A DNA stretch of 64,000 nt, from the NCBI GenBank assembly GCA_017435305.1, contig JAFSFH010000004.1:5133-69132 (forward strand), read 5' to 3'. The DNA is from Clostridia bacterium (GTDB taxonomy: Bacteria; Bacillota_A; Clostridia; Oscillospirales; Acutalibacteraceae). This document shows positions 15,203 through 23,018 of this stretch, piece by piece; position 1 is the stretch's first letter; each line of letters opens with the position of its first letter. Position numbers and translations under genes: made by a program. A model generated the notes under the pieces. It did no database searches, was not told the DNA's origin, and saw only the letters and a program-made list of their open reading frames with translations.

Positions 15203-15802
15203 TCAGCGGAACATCTGCAGAAAGGTTTCCATCCACTCCACCAGCCAAAAGCGCACGCGATATCGCTGCCCGCTCTGCACGTAGTCCTGCTGGTGGGGGG
15301 TCAGCGCGTCGGACAGGTCGGCGCCGCTGCCCACGCACAGGGGCGGGTACATCACGCACCACCAGTTTTGTCCCCGTCCCTCGCCCAGGGTGACCTGCAC
15401 CGCCTGATACACCCCCGCGGGCAGGGTGACGGTGTCGTATCGGCGGGTGGTGAAGTAGGTTTCGGTCAGCTCCACCGCTACGGGATAGTCGTACCCCGCC
15501 GCCGCTACCGTCTGCTGTGCCACCGCCCGTATCTGGGGCAGGCGCTCCCGCGCCAGCGCCACCGCCTCGTTCGCGCTGTCCGCCGTCAGCGGCCAGTCCG
15601 CCGCCGCGGCGGTCACCGCGTCCCGCACCTGCAGCTTGAGGGTCTGGTCGGCGGTGGAGTCGGAGTTGGCCAAAATATGCAGCCGCACCACGCTGTCCCG
15701 CACCCCCTGCGCCTGCCCCCACACCCCCAGCAGGGAGCACAGCAGACACAGGATCAGTCCGCCGGTGATGGCTTTTATCATTCGTCTGTGTTTGAACATC
15801 AT
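15203..15802 (-). CDS. spoIIR: Stage II sporulation protein R
   Basis: 199 residues. SpoIIR is the secreted forespore signal that activates the protease SpoIIGA, which in turn activates mother-cell sigma-E. An N-terminal membrane or signal segment (residues about 9-30) precedes the family signature VRLHILANSDSTADQTLKLQVRDAV. The length is normal for the family. In Bacillus the gene is transcribed by sigma-F; no such promoter was assigned here. The Shine-Dalgarno region lies in the 3' arm of the ispE terminator, so message reading through from ispE would be poorly translated. Confidence 0.9.
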   Translation of the reverse strand: MMFKHRRMIKAITGGLILCLLCSLLGVWGQAQGVRDSVVRLHILANSDSTADQTLKLQVRDAVTAAAADWPLTADSANEAVALARERLPQIRAVAQQTVAAAGYDYPVAVELTETYFTTRRYDTVTLPAGVYQAVQVTLGEGRGQNWWCVMYPPLCVGSGADLSDALTPHQQDYVQSGQRYRVRFWLVEWMETFLQMFR

Positions 15803-15806
15803 AAAA

Positions 15807-15848
15807 AACCGCCCTTTCTTGTTGGTGACAAGAGTGTGGGCGGTTTTT
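15807..15848 (-). terminator. Terminator of ispE, overlapping the spoIIR ribosome binding region
   Basis: On the minus strand, AAAAACCGCCC pairs with GGGCGGTTTTTT across a loop holding a second small hairpin (CTTGT/ACAAG). The GGGCGG arm and its T-tract end a few bases before the spoIIR ATG. Confidence 0.75.
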
Positions 15849-15868
15849 GCTCGGTTTATGCAAAATTG

Positions 15869-16726
15869 TTAAATAATGCCACGGCAGGGGAAGCAAAGGA
15901 AGGTGTTGGGATAGTCCCGACACAGGTCGTCCAGACACGCCTCGGCGTTGGGGTCGTCCTCCTCAAAGATGGCGAACACACAGCTGCCGCTGCCGGTCAT
16001 CTGGCTGCACAGGGGGCTGTATTGCTCCATCCGACGGCGGATGTCGGCGACACCCGCCAGCTCGGTGGCGGACTCAAACACGTTCACCGCCTGCTGACAT
16101 ACGCCGTATAGGTCGCCCTGCTCCAGCGCCGTCATAGCGGACCTGTTGTCGGGGCGGGCGAGGATGACGGCGTTGTCCACGGCGGCATAGGCCTCCTTGG
16201 TGGAGATGCCCTCGGCAGGCTGTGCCACCACGATCTGGCAGTCGGGCAGGGGACGCAGGGGGGTGACCTCCTCACCGATGCCGGTGACGTAGGCGGTGCC
16301 GCCCACGATGCAGAAGGGAACGTCGGCGCCCACGGACAGGCCGATCTCGCATAACTGCTCCTCGGTCAGGTTGGTCTTAAACAGATGATCCAGCGCCACC
16401 AGCACGCCGGCGGCATCCGCTGAACCGCCGCCCATCCCCGCCTGTTGGGGGATGTGCTTGTTGACGGTGATATGTACGCCCCGTTTCAGCCCGGTGTACG
16501 CCATAAACGCCACCGCCGCCTTATAGGCGGTGTTTTTCTCCACGGGGCAGTCGCACACGTGGGCGGTCAGGGTGATGCGCCGACCCAACCGCCGCCGCAC
16601 GGTAACGACGTCGTACACGTTCACCGACTGGAAGATGCTCTCCAGCAGGTGATAGCCGTCCTCCCGCGTGCCCACCACGTCCAGGGTCAGGTTGATCTTC
16701 GCCGGCGCCAAAAAGCTTACTGACAT
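15869..16726 (-). CDS. ispE: 4-diphosphocytidyl-2-C-methyl-D-erythritol kinase
   Basis: 285 residues, GHMP kinase family. It phosphorylates CDP-methylerythritol in the MEP route to isoprenoid precursors. The start SVSFLAPAKINLTLDVVG and the ATP-binding loop PQQAGMGGGSADAAGVL (residues about 90-107) are diagnostic, as is the C-terminal SQMTGSGSCVFAIF motif. Its start overlaps the end of the upstream aminotransferase by ten bases, so the two are probably co-transcribed. Confidence 0.95.
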   Translation of the reverse strand: MSVSFLAPAKINLTLDVVGTREDGYHLLESIFQSVNVYDVVTVRRRLGRRITLTAHVCDCPVEKNTAYKAAVAFMAYTGLKRGVHITVNKHIPQQAGMGGGSADAAGVLVALDHLFKTNLTEEQLCEIGLSVGADVPFCIVGGTAYVTGIGEEVTPLRPLPDCQIVVAQPAEGISTKEAYAAVDNAVILARPDNRSAMTALEQGDLYGVCQQAVNVFESATELAGVADIRRRMEQYSPLCSQMTGSGSCVFAIFEEDDPNAEACLDDLCRDYPNTFLCFPCRGII

Positions 16727-17892
16727 AATCCGTGCTCCTTCAGGAATTCACCGATGCGGGACAGCGCCTCGGTGATATGTTTGAGGGAATAGCAGTAGGA
16801 GATGCGCACAAAGCCCTCGCCCGACTCGCCGAAGGCGTTGCCGGGCACCACCGCCACGTGCTTTTCGGTCAGCAGGCGCTGGCAGAACTCCTCGGAGGAC
16901 ATCCCCGTGCCCTTAATGCAGGGGAACACGTAGAACGCACCCTCCGGCTCAAAGCAGGTCAGTCCCAGTTTGTTGAGCTCGTCCACGATAAAGCGGCGGC
17001 GCATATCGTACTCCTCCCGCATCTGTGCCACGTCCTCGTCGCCGCCCGTCATCGCCTCGATGGCGGCGTGCTGGGCGGTGGTGGGGGCGCACATAATGGC
17101 GTATTGGTGCAGTTTGGTCAGCAGCGCCATCAGCTCACGGGGTCCGCAGGCATAGCCCAGACGCCAGCCGGTCATAGCATAAGCCTTGGAGAAGCCGGAC
17201 ACCAGCACCGTGCGCTCCCGCATATCCGGCAGGGAGGCGATGCTCACGTGCTCCCGACCGTAGGTCAGTTCGCCGTAGATCTCGTCCGACAGCACCATAA
17301 TGTCGGTGCCCCGCAGCACCTGAGCCAGCGCCTCCAGCTCCTCACGGGGCATAATGGCACCGGTGGGGTTGTTGGGATAGGGCAGCACCAGCAGCTTGGT
17401 CTTGTCGGTGATGGCGGCGGCGACGGTGTCCGCCGTCAGGCGAAAGGCGTCCTCGGCGCGGGTGGGCAGAGCCACCGGCACGCCGCCCGCCATGCGGGTC
17501 AGCGGGTCGTAGCAGACGAAGCTGGGTTCGGGAATCAGCACCTCGTCACCGGGGGTGATGAGGGCGCGGAAACACAGGTCGATGGCCTCACTGCCGCCGA
17601 CCGTCACCAGTATTTCACTTTTGGGGTCGTAGGTCAGGTCAAAGCGGCGGTTGAGATACCCGCCGATGGCCTGGCGCAGGGACAGCAGACCCGCGTTGGG
17701 GCTGTACCAGGTACGTCCCCTCTCCAGGGTCTTAATGCCCTCCTGCCGGATGTGCCACGGGGTGGCGAAATCCGGCTCACCCACCGACAGGGAGATGACC
17801 TCCTCCATCTCGGCGGCGATGTCAAAGAATTTTCGGATGCCGGAGGGCTTCATATCCGCCAGCGTCCGATTCACCAGTTTATCGTAGTTCAT
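16717..17892 (-). CDS. PLP-dependent aminotransferase, class I/II
   Basis: 391 residues, fold type I aminotransferase of the aspartate/aromatic group. It shows SVGEPDFATP near residue 38, the PYPNNPTGA substrate and PLP loop, LSDEIYGELTY, the PLP lysine in VSGFSKAYAMTGWRLGYACG (about residue 235) and the carboxylate-binding VRISYCYS near the C-terminus. The start overlaps the stop of the Lrp-type gene (ATGA), so the two form a coupled pair and the regulator likely controls it. The exact substrate cannot be read from sequence. Confidence 0.9.
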   Translation of the reverse strand: MNYDKLVNRTLADMKPSGIRKFFDIAAEMEEVISLSVGEPDFATPWHIRQEGIKTLERGRTWYSPNAGLLSLRQAIGGYLNRRFDLTYDPKSEILVTVGGSEAIDLCFRALITPGDEVLIPEPSFVCYDPLTRMAGGVPVALPTRAEDAFRLTADTVAAAITDKTKLLVLPYPNNPTGAIMPREELEALAQVLRGTDIMVLSDEIYGELTYGREHVSIASLPDMRERTVLVSGFSKAYAMTGWRLGYACGPRELMALLTKLHQYAIMCAPTTAQHAAIEAMTGGDEDVAQMREEYDMRRRFIVDELNKLGLTCFEPEGAFYVFPCIKGTGMSSEEFCQRLLTEKHVAVVPGNAFGESGEGFVRISYCYSLKHITEALSRIGEFLKEHGLCQ

Positions 17893-18362
17893 ATATTGCC
17901 TCTTTCGTCCTGCTCCTCGTCGGAGAACAGGACGCCGCGCTCCTTATATTTTTTCAGCACAAAGTGGGTGGCGGTGCCCAGCACGCCGTCCAGAGAGGAC
18001 AGCCGCTTGGCTACGAACAGCGCCACGTCCTTAAAGGTGCGGCCGTTGACGGTGACCATCAGGTCGTGACCGCCGCTCATCAGATACAGACCCTCCACCT
18101 CGTCCATAGCCATAATGGTGCGGGCGATGCCGTCGAAGCCCTCGTCCTTGCTGGGGGCGATGGACAGCTCGATGATGGCGGTGACCACCTCTTCGCCGGT
18201 CTTTTCCCAGTCGATGAGGGGCTTGTATCCGCGGATGACGCCCTCCTTCTCCAGCTTGGCGATGGCGGCGTTCACCTCATCCTCGGTCATATTCAGCATG
18301 ACCGCCATCTGCTCACCGCTCAGGCGGGCGTTGGCATTCAACAGTTTCAACAGTTTGTCCAT
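17889..18362 (-). CDS. Lrp/AsnC family transcriptional regulator
   Basis: 157 residues. Residues 1-50 form the winged helix-turn-helix (MDKLLKLLNANARLSGEQMA then EDEVNAAIAKLEKEGVIRGY). Residues 70-145 form the RAM ligand-binding fold with GLYLMSGGHDLMVTVNG. Such proteins sense amino acids and control amino-acid metabolism. It is coupled by overlap to the aminotransferase downstream. Confidence 0.9.
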   Translation of the reverse strand: MDKLLKLLNANARLSGEQMAVMLNMTEDEVNAAIAKLEKEGVIRGYKPLIDWEKTGEEVVTAIIELSIAPSKDEGFDGIARTIMAMDEVEGLYLMSGGHDLMVTVNGRTFKDVALFVAKRLSSLDGVLGTATHFVLKKYKERGVLFSDEEQDERGNI

Positions 18363-18383
18363 CTTACAGTTCCTCCTTTTATC

Positions 18384-18599
18384 TCAAGAAATGGGCTTGC
18401 TTTTGCGTTCCACTTTGGTGCGGTTTCCGTCCTTGTCCACGATGACCGTGTTGTCCAGCTGGGCGGTGAGGCTGGCACGGAAGCCGGCGATGTATTCCGC
18501 CCGCAGAGCCGCCTGCTCCTCCAATTCCTCGGGGGTCAGCCCCTGGGTCTTTTTCTTGCGGGCGAGTTCATTGATGCGGTCGATCTTTTTCTGGTCCAT
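18384..18599 (-). CDS. DUF896 (YnzC family) small protein
   Basis: 71 residues, the usual size for DUF896. The signature IDRINELARKKKTQGLTPEE with EEQAALRAEYIAGFRASL fills most of the protein. It is a short helical cytosolic protein of uncertain role; family members are linked to the SOS response in Bacillus. It lies between the regulator and the deacetylase genes with small gaps, so probably one transcript. Confidence 0.9.
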   Translation of the reverse strand: MDQKKIDRINELARKKKTQGLTPEELEEQAALRAEYIAGFRASLTAQLDNTVIVDKDGNRTKVERKSKPIS

Positions 18600-18602
18600 T
18601 GG

Positions 18603-19481
18603 TTATTCCTCCGCTTTTTGGAATAGGGATGCGAAATAGGTTTGACTATCCACGTCGGGCGGACGCAGATACCGTCCCAGCCGCCATAGGCTGTCGGGGT
18701 CGCGGGTGATGCGGCTGATCCGCTCCTCGCAGGTGAGGGTGACCCGCAGTCCCGCCTCCCGCAGGAGGGGGTCGGTGCTCTTGGTATAGGCGCCGAAGGG
18801 ATACACGTAGGCGGTGGGCGCCACCCCCACGTGGGTGGTGAGCAGGCGGGAGGCGCGGGCGACGTCGTCGGTCAGCAGAGTGCGGTAGTCCGCGTCGGTC
18901 TCGCCCTTCTTTTGTGCCGCGCCCTTGCGCCCGCGGTCGGTGTGGTGCAGGTCATAGCTGTGGTGCTGTATCTCCCATACGCCCGACTGCACCATATCGG
19001 TCAGCTGTTCCCACGTCACGTGGGAATAGCGGGGTTTGTCCTGCTCCTTCGGGTGGTCGGAATAGTACTCCGACACCGACCCGATGGGGGAGATCACCGC
19101 CCGCATCCCATACTGTCGGAGCAGGGGGTGGGCGTAGAGATAGTTGTTGTAGTACCCGTCGTCAAAGGTGAGCATCACCGGTTTGTCCGGCAGAGGTGTC
19201 CCCTCGTCCACGTAGGCGATAAGGTCCGCCACCGTGACGGTGGTGTAGCCCTGCGCCTGCAGGTATTGCAGGTCCTGCTCCAGCAGGTGGGGGTCCACCA
19301 CGTAGGGGCTGTTGCCCCGGGGCAGGATGCTGTGGTACATAACGATCGGCAACGGGATGCCGTCCGGCTGTGTGGCGGTGGTCACCGCCGGAGCGGTGCG
19401 CCACAGGGCGGCAGTAAGCACCAGCCCCGCCAGAGCGAGAGCCCACGGGCGGGCACGGCGCAGATTTACGGTCAGATACAT
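18603..19481 (-). CDS. Polysaccharide deacetylase, membrane-anchored
   Basis: 292 residues from ATG at 19481, chosen because GGAGG lies seven bases upstream; longer starts would place the site inside the gene. One N-terminal membrane segment (residues about 9-28) is followed by a NodB-type domain: the metal and catalytic motif MLTFDDGYYNNYL and the HxxxxH motif QHHSYDLHH. Such enzymes remove acetyl groups from peptidoglycan or other surface glycans. The domain looks intact. Confidence 0.9.
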   Translation of the reverse strand: MYLTVNLRRARPWALALAGLVLTAALWRTAPAVTTATQPDGIPLPIVMYHSILPRGNSPYVVDPHLLEQDLQYLQAQGYTTVTVADLIAYVDEGTPLPDKPVMLTFDDGYYNNYLYAHPLLRQYGMRAVISPIGSVSEYYSDHPKEQDKPRYSHVTWEQLTDMVQSGVWEIQHHSYDLHHTDRGRKGAAQKKGETDADYRTLLTDDVARASRLLTTHVGVAPTAYVYPFGAYTKSTDPLLREAGLRVTLTCEERISRITRDPDSLWRLGRYLRPPDVDSQTYFASLFQKAEE

Positions 19482-19562
19482 GTTCATCCCTCCCACACCA
19501 GTATAGTGTGGGGGCAAGTTAAATATGTATGACAGAAAGTTCTGACAACAGGGGTGCTGCCT

Positions 19563-19958
19563 TTAACCTTCCCCTCGAGGGGAAGGGGGACCGCCGGAGG
19601 CGGTGGATGAGGTGGTAAGATAATGCAAAATATCTTCACACACACTGGCAAAATCTTGATTGATTTGTCGGTTGGAATAACGCAACACAGTAATTCCTAA
19701 AGAACGAAAATAAGCATCTCTTTCTTTATCTGCGCGCAACCCAGCATCTTCAAAATGTTGAGTTCCGTCTATCTCAATCACCAGCATCGTTTTGGCACAA
19801 AAGAAATCAGCAATATAATTTCCGATAACTTTTTGACGACGGATAGTAAAAGGAAGCGTTTTTAAAAACTGATACCATAATTTCTTTTCTTCCGGGGTCA
19901 TCTCTTTGCGTAATTGTTGGGAATGCTTGGTTAATTTTGGGTTGTTTGTTGGATTCAT
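19563..19958 (-). CDS. DUF559 nuclease-like protein bounded by palindromic repeats
   Basis: 131 residues. DUF559 proteins share the PD-(D/E)XK fold of very-short-patch-repair endonucleases. Visible marks are LRKEMTPEEKKLWYQFLK, FTIRRQKVIGNYIADFFC, the acidic IEIDGTQHFED and ITVLRYSNRQI. The DNA is markedly AT-richer than its neighbours. The only Shine-Dalgarno candidate, GAGGTG seven bases before ATG, belongs to the repeat at 19964-20014. The last codons (TSSTASGGPPSPRGEG) are encoded by an opposite copy at 19567-19614, with the stop directly after it. The gene is therefore delimited by two inverted repeats. No activity is proven for this family. Confidence 0.8.
   Translation of the reverse strand: MNPTNNPKLTKHSQQLRKEMTPEEKKLWYQFLKTLPFTIRRQKVIGNYIADFFCAKTMLVIEIDGTQHFEDAGLRADKERDAYFRSLGITVLRYSNRQINQDFASVCEDILHYLTTSSTASGGPPSPRGEG
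19567..19614 (-). repeat. Palindromic repeat encoding the C-terminus of the DUF559 protein
   Basis: Read on the minus strand: CACCTCATCC, inner palindrome ACCGCCTCCGGCGGT, then outer hairpin CCTTCCCCTCGAGGGGAAGG. It is oriented opposite to the copy at 19964-20014. Confidence 0.85.
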
Positions 19959-19963
19959 TAAAA

Positions 19964-20014
19964 CACCTCATCCGGCCTCGCTGACGCTCGGCCACCTTCC
20001 CCTCGAGGGGAAGG
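19964..20014 (+). repeat. Palindromic repeat at the start of the DUF559 gene
   Basis: CACCTCATCC, an imperfect inner palindrome GGCCTCGCTGACGCTCGGCC, CA, then CCTTCCCCTCGAGGGGAAGG. Its head, read on the minus strand, supplies GAGGTG as ribosome binding site for the DUF559 gene. Confidence 0.85.
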
Positions 20015-20034
20015 TTGTTTGGAGAGTTCTCTCG

Positions 20035-20490
20035 TTATCCAAACAGAGCGTAGTTTTGCTCGGTTGAATCTTTGGCAAGATAATCATTTTTAGTTAGAGC
20101 CTTTTCTTTGTTGGCTTTATAAATCTTCAACAATTCTCGGCTCATATTCGTGATGTCCTTGCGGTTGATTGCTTCGTCAATATCTAGCAAAAGGATCTCA
20201 CTGTTTTCATAGTTATCAGATTTTGGTGTTCCACTGATATACTCACAAATAAAAACAGGACACCATTGCTTTGATTTAAATTGAATCGATATGAGTGCTT
20301 TTGCTTTTGTAACAACGCCGGTTTCTTCTAATATTTCTCGTTCTACGGCAATGTGGGGAAGTTCATTTTCTTCTACATAGCCGCCGGGAACAAGGATTCG
20401 GTCTTTTGCAGAGCCATAGGTATGACGCACCAATAGAATTTTCCCTTTGATTTCGACAACTCCGCATACCGTAAAGAATCCGTTTCCCAT
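20035..20490 (-). CDS. Nudix hydrolase
   Basis: 151 residues from the ATG at 20490, chosen because AAGGAG lies eight bases upstream. The Nudix box reads GGYVEENELPHIAVERE then ILEETGV, matching G-x5-E-x7-REUxEExGU. Nudix enzymes hydrolyse nucleoside diphosphates linked to other groups; the substrate is unknown here. Like the adjacent DUF559 gene it is AT-rich against the background, so both may have arrived together. Confidence 0.85.
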   Translation of the reverse strand: MGNGFFTVCGVVEIKGKILLVRHTYGSAKDRILVPGGYVEENELPHIAVEREILEETGVVTKAKALISIQFKSKQWCPVFICEYISGTPKSDNYENSEILLLDIDEAINRKDITNMSRELLKIYKANKEKALTKNDYLAKDSTEQNYALFG

Positions 20491-20503
20491 AAGTGATACT
20501 CCT

Positions 20504-21739
20504 TTAGTCACTGGTGGTTTCCCCGCTGTCCAGCAGGGCGGCGGCTTCGGTTTCCGGCAGGCTGGTCACGTTGGCCAGCTTGCGCTGGATCTGTTGGGTG
20601 CGGACGCCCACCAGCTTGTCCAGCTCCAGACCGGCGGACTCCAGCTTCTTCTGGGCGGATTCCACCACCGCACCGAAGCGGTTAAACTCGGTCTTAACCG
20701 CGCCCAGCAGCTTCCACACCTCGCCGGAGCGTTTTTGGATCGCCAGGGTCTTAAAGCCCATCTGCAGGCTGTTGAGTAGCGCTGCCATCGTGGTGGGGCC
20801 GGCGATGTTGATGTGGTACTCGTTCTGCAGGGTCTCAATGAGACCGCGGCGCACCACCTCGGCGTACAGGCCCTCAATGGGCAGGAACATAATGCCGAAG
20901 TCGGTGGTGTAGGGGGGTGCCACGTATTTGTCGCGGATGTCGCGGGCAAAGGCTTTGATGCGCTGCTCCAAAATGCTGCCCGCCGCCTTCACCGCGTCGG
21001 GGTCGCCGCTGTCATAGGCGTCCAGCAGCTGGGCATAGGCATCCGCCGGAAATTTGGCGTCGATGGGCAGCCACACGGTGTCCTCGTCGGCACCGGGCAG
21101 CTTCACCGCGTACTCCACGAAATGGTTGGAGCGGGGACGAGTCTTCACGTTGGCGGCGTACTGCTCGGGGGCGAGGATCTGCTCCAGGATGGCGCCCAAC
21201 TGCACCTCGCCCAGCACGCCGCGGGTCTTGACGTTGGACAGCACCTTCTTCAGGTCGCCCACGCCGCTGGCCAGGCTCTTCATCTCGCCCAAGCCCGCGT
21301 ACACCTGCTCCAGCCGCTCGTTGACCAGCTGGAAGGACTGGGTGATGCGGTCGTTGAGGGTCTTTTGCAGCTTTTCGTCCACTGTCTGGCGCATCTGCTC
21401 CAGCTGGCGGTTATTCTCCTCGCGGATGCCGCCCAGCTGGGTCACCATCGCCTTGCGCACCGATTCCAGATTCTCGTTCACCGCGGTGTTGGCGTTCCCT
21501 TGGGCGGTGAGCAGCACCTGGCTCATATTCTGCATACTCTGCTGAATCGCCTCATTGGATTCCTTGCGGCTGGCGCGCTGTTCTTCCGCCATATCCTTTT
21601 GCAGGCGGTCGATGCGCTCCTCCAGACGGCGCATATCGTCGCCGCCTTTCTGCCGCTTGAGCAGCACCGCCAGCAGCACCAGCACCGCCACCAGCAGGAC
21701 GGTCAAAATGGCAAGACCAATGTAAAATTCCACACTCAC
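20504..21739 (-). CDS. rmuC: DNA recombination protein RmuC
   Basis: 411 residues. An N-terminal membrane anchor (residues 5-27) leads into a long coiled coil (about 33-150) and the RmuC domain with GVLGEVQLGAILEQIL, LPIDAKFPADAY and FLPIEGLYAEV. RmuC limits genome rearrangement at inverted repeats in E. coli; the domain resembles restriction-type nucleases. Its end overlaps the region just before the Nudix gene start. Confidence 0.93.
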   Translation of the reverse strand: MSVEFYIGLAILTVLLVAVLVLLAVLLKRQKGGDDMRRLEERIDRLQKDMAEEQRASRKESNEAIQQSMQNMSQVLLTAQGNANTAVNENLESVRKAMVTQLGGIREENNRQLEQMRQTVDEKLQKTLNDRITQSFQLVNERLEQVYAGLGEMKSLASGVGDLKKVLSNVKTRGVLGEVQLGAILEQILAPEQYAANVKTRPRSNHFVEYAVKLPGADEDTVWLPIDAKFPADAYAQLLDAYDSGDPDAVKAAGSILEQRIKAFARDIRDKYVAPPYTTDFGIMFLPIEGLYAEVVRRGLIETLQNEYHINIAGPTTMAALLNSLQMGFKTLAIQKRSGEVWKLLGAVKTEFNRFGAVVESAQKKLESAGLELDKLVGVRTQQIQRKLANVTSLPETEAAALLDSGETTSD

Positions 21740-21751
21740 AGTTGTTTCTCC

Positions 21752-22723
21752 TTATATCGTGTCGTCGTCATCGTCGTCGGTGGCGTTATGGGCGCTCACA
21801 CGGCTGTTGAAGCGACGCATTTCCTTTTCGTTATACTGTCGGGGCAGGGTAGAGGGGGTCTCCTTTTTCTCCTGCACCGTTTCGGTGAAGACGGCCTCCT
21901 GTGCGTCGGCGGGGTCCTCCGGCACCTCCAGATTCAGATCCAGGCGTGCCTGCTTGTCCGCGTCGGGATTCTGCTCGTAATAGGGGTCGATCATCAGCCG
22001 CTTGATGGCGGGGAAGATGCAGAACTGGATGAGCAGCGAGCGGAAGCCGGGCACCACCGACACCGCCAGCGCCAGCACGACGGTCAGCACCACCACCGAG
22101 AAGTCGGTGCTCGCAAAGGCCAGCACCACACCGCCCAGCAGGGCGTAGACGGCGATGAGCACCACCGAGATGAGCAGGTTCACCGGCAGGTTGGCGCCGG
22201 CGAACAAAAAGGCGTTTCGGTAGATCTGCTTGAGCTTGAGCTTAAAGGTGATCATCAGGAAGGGGATGTAGAACTTCATCCAGGAGAAGGTGACCAGCAC
22301 CATCAGGTTCACGCCGATGATGACGTAGTCCATCAGGCGGAAGTTGGCGGCCTGCCCCTCCATCCACGCGCCCACGTACACGTAGGCGTTGTAGCACAGC
22401 ACCGCGCTCACCAGGGTGTTGATGATACCGATGGGCAGTGCCACCTTCCAGTTTTTCTTAATGGATTCAAAGAAATCCGCCCGCACAAAGGCGTGCTTTT
22501 CGCGGGCGTAGTTGCGGCTGATAAAGGTCAGACCGGCGTCTGCCAGACCGCTTGTGATGATCGGCAGCGATACCAGCGACCACATCAGACCCGCCACGGT
22601 AAGATTCCATATTTTGCGTCCCAGAATCTCGAAGAACACCACGAACGCCCGTTTCTTGGGGGCGTTTTTGGCGACGCCGGGTCCCTCTTTGTCGTAATTG
22701 AATAAGCCGAATAGTCCAGCCAT
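21752..22723 (-). CDS. DUF624 (YesL-type) membrane protein
   Basis: 323 residues from the ATG at 22723, which has AAAGGAG eight bases upstream. An N-terminal FNYDKEGPGV segment precedes WNLTVAGLMWSLVSLPIITSGLA, the DUF624 hallmark. Five or six membrane segments span residues about 30-250, and the last 80 residues are charged and cytosolic. Function is unknown; YesL-type proteins occur beside carbohydrate transport genes. The structured element 22738-23018 ends one base before its Shine-Dalgarno sequence. Confidence 0.75.
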   Translation of the reverse strand: MAGLFGLFNYDKEGPGVAKNAPKKRAFVVFFEILGRKIWNLTVAGLMWSLVSLPIITSGLADAGLTFISRNYAREKHAFVRADFFESIKKNWKVALPIGIINTLVSAVLCYNAYVYVGAWMEGQAANFRLMDYVIIGVNLMVLVTFSWMKFYIPFLMITFKLKLKQIYRNAFLFAGANLPVNLLISVVLIAVYALLGGVVLAFASTDFSVVVLTVVLALAVSVVPGFRSLLIQFCIFPAIKRLMIDPYYEQNPDADKQARLDLNLEVPEDPADAQEAVFTETVQEKKETPSTLPRQYNEKEMRRFNSRVSAHNATDDDDDDTI

Positions 22724-22737
22724 TTCCGTTGCTCCTT

Positions 22738-23018
22738 TAGGGTAGAGCGACAAATCCGAACTTCGTTTTAGAAAGAGGGATTTATCGCTCTATCTTCGTT
22801 AAAATACTCGGAAATACATACAGTATTTCCTGTGTTTTATGCCTTGATAGAACAAAAATCCCTTCTTTCTAAAATCTGCGACCTGAAAGCGAGCAGATTT
22901 TGAGCGATTTTTATTCTATTTGGGCGATGAAAGGCTGTATGCCTTTCGAGAACAAATAGGGTGAAAAGCGCCAAAATCCGCCGCTTTAAGGCGGGTTCGG
23001 ATTTGTTGCTCTACCCTA
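22738..23018 (-). repeat. Structured intercistronic element, copy 1 (281 bp)
   Basis: The ends are inverted repeats of 24 bp with one mismatch (22738-22761 and 22995-23018). A nested stem pairs TTTTAGAAAGAAGGGATTT with AAATCCCTCTTTCTAAAA. The apex, read on the minus strand, is GGAAATAC-TGTAT-GTATTTCC (22830-22810), flanked by AGGCATAAAACACA and GAGTATTTTAACG. The same flanks and an altered but still paired stem occur at 47675-47720. The element supplies the stop codon of the gene upstream and ends just before the Shine-Dalgarno sequence of the gene downstream. Confidence 0.85.
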
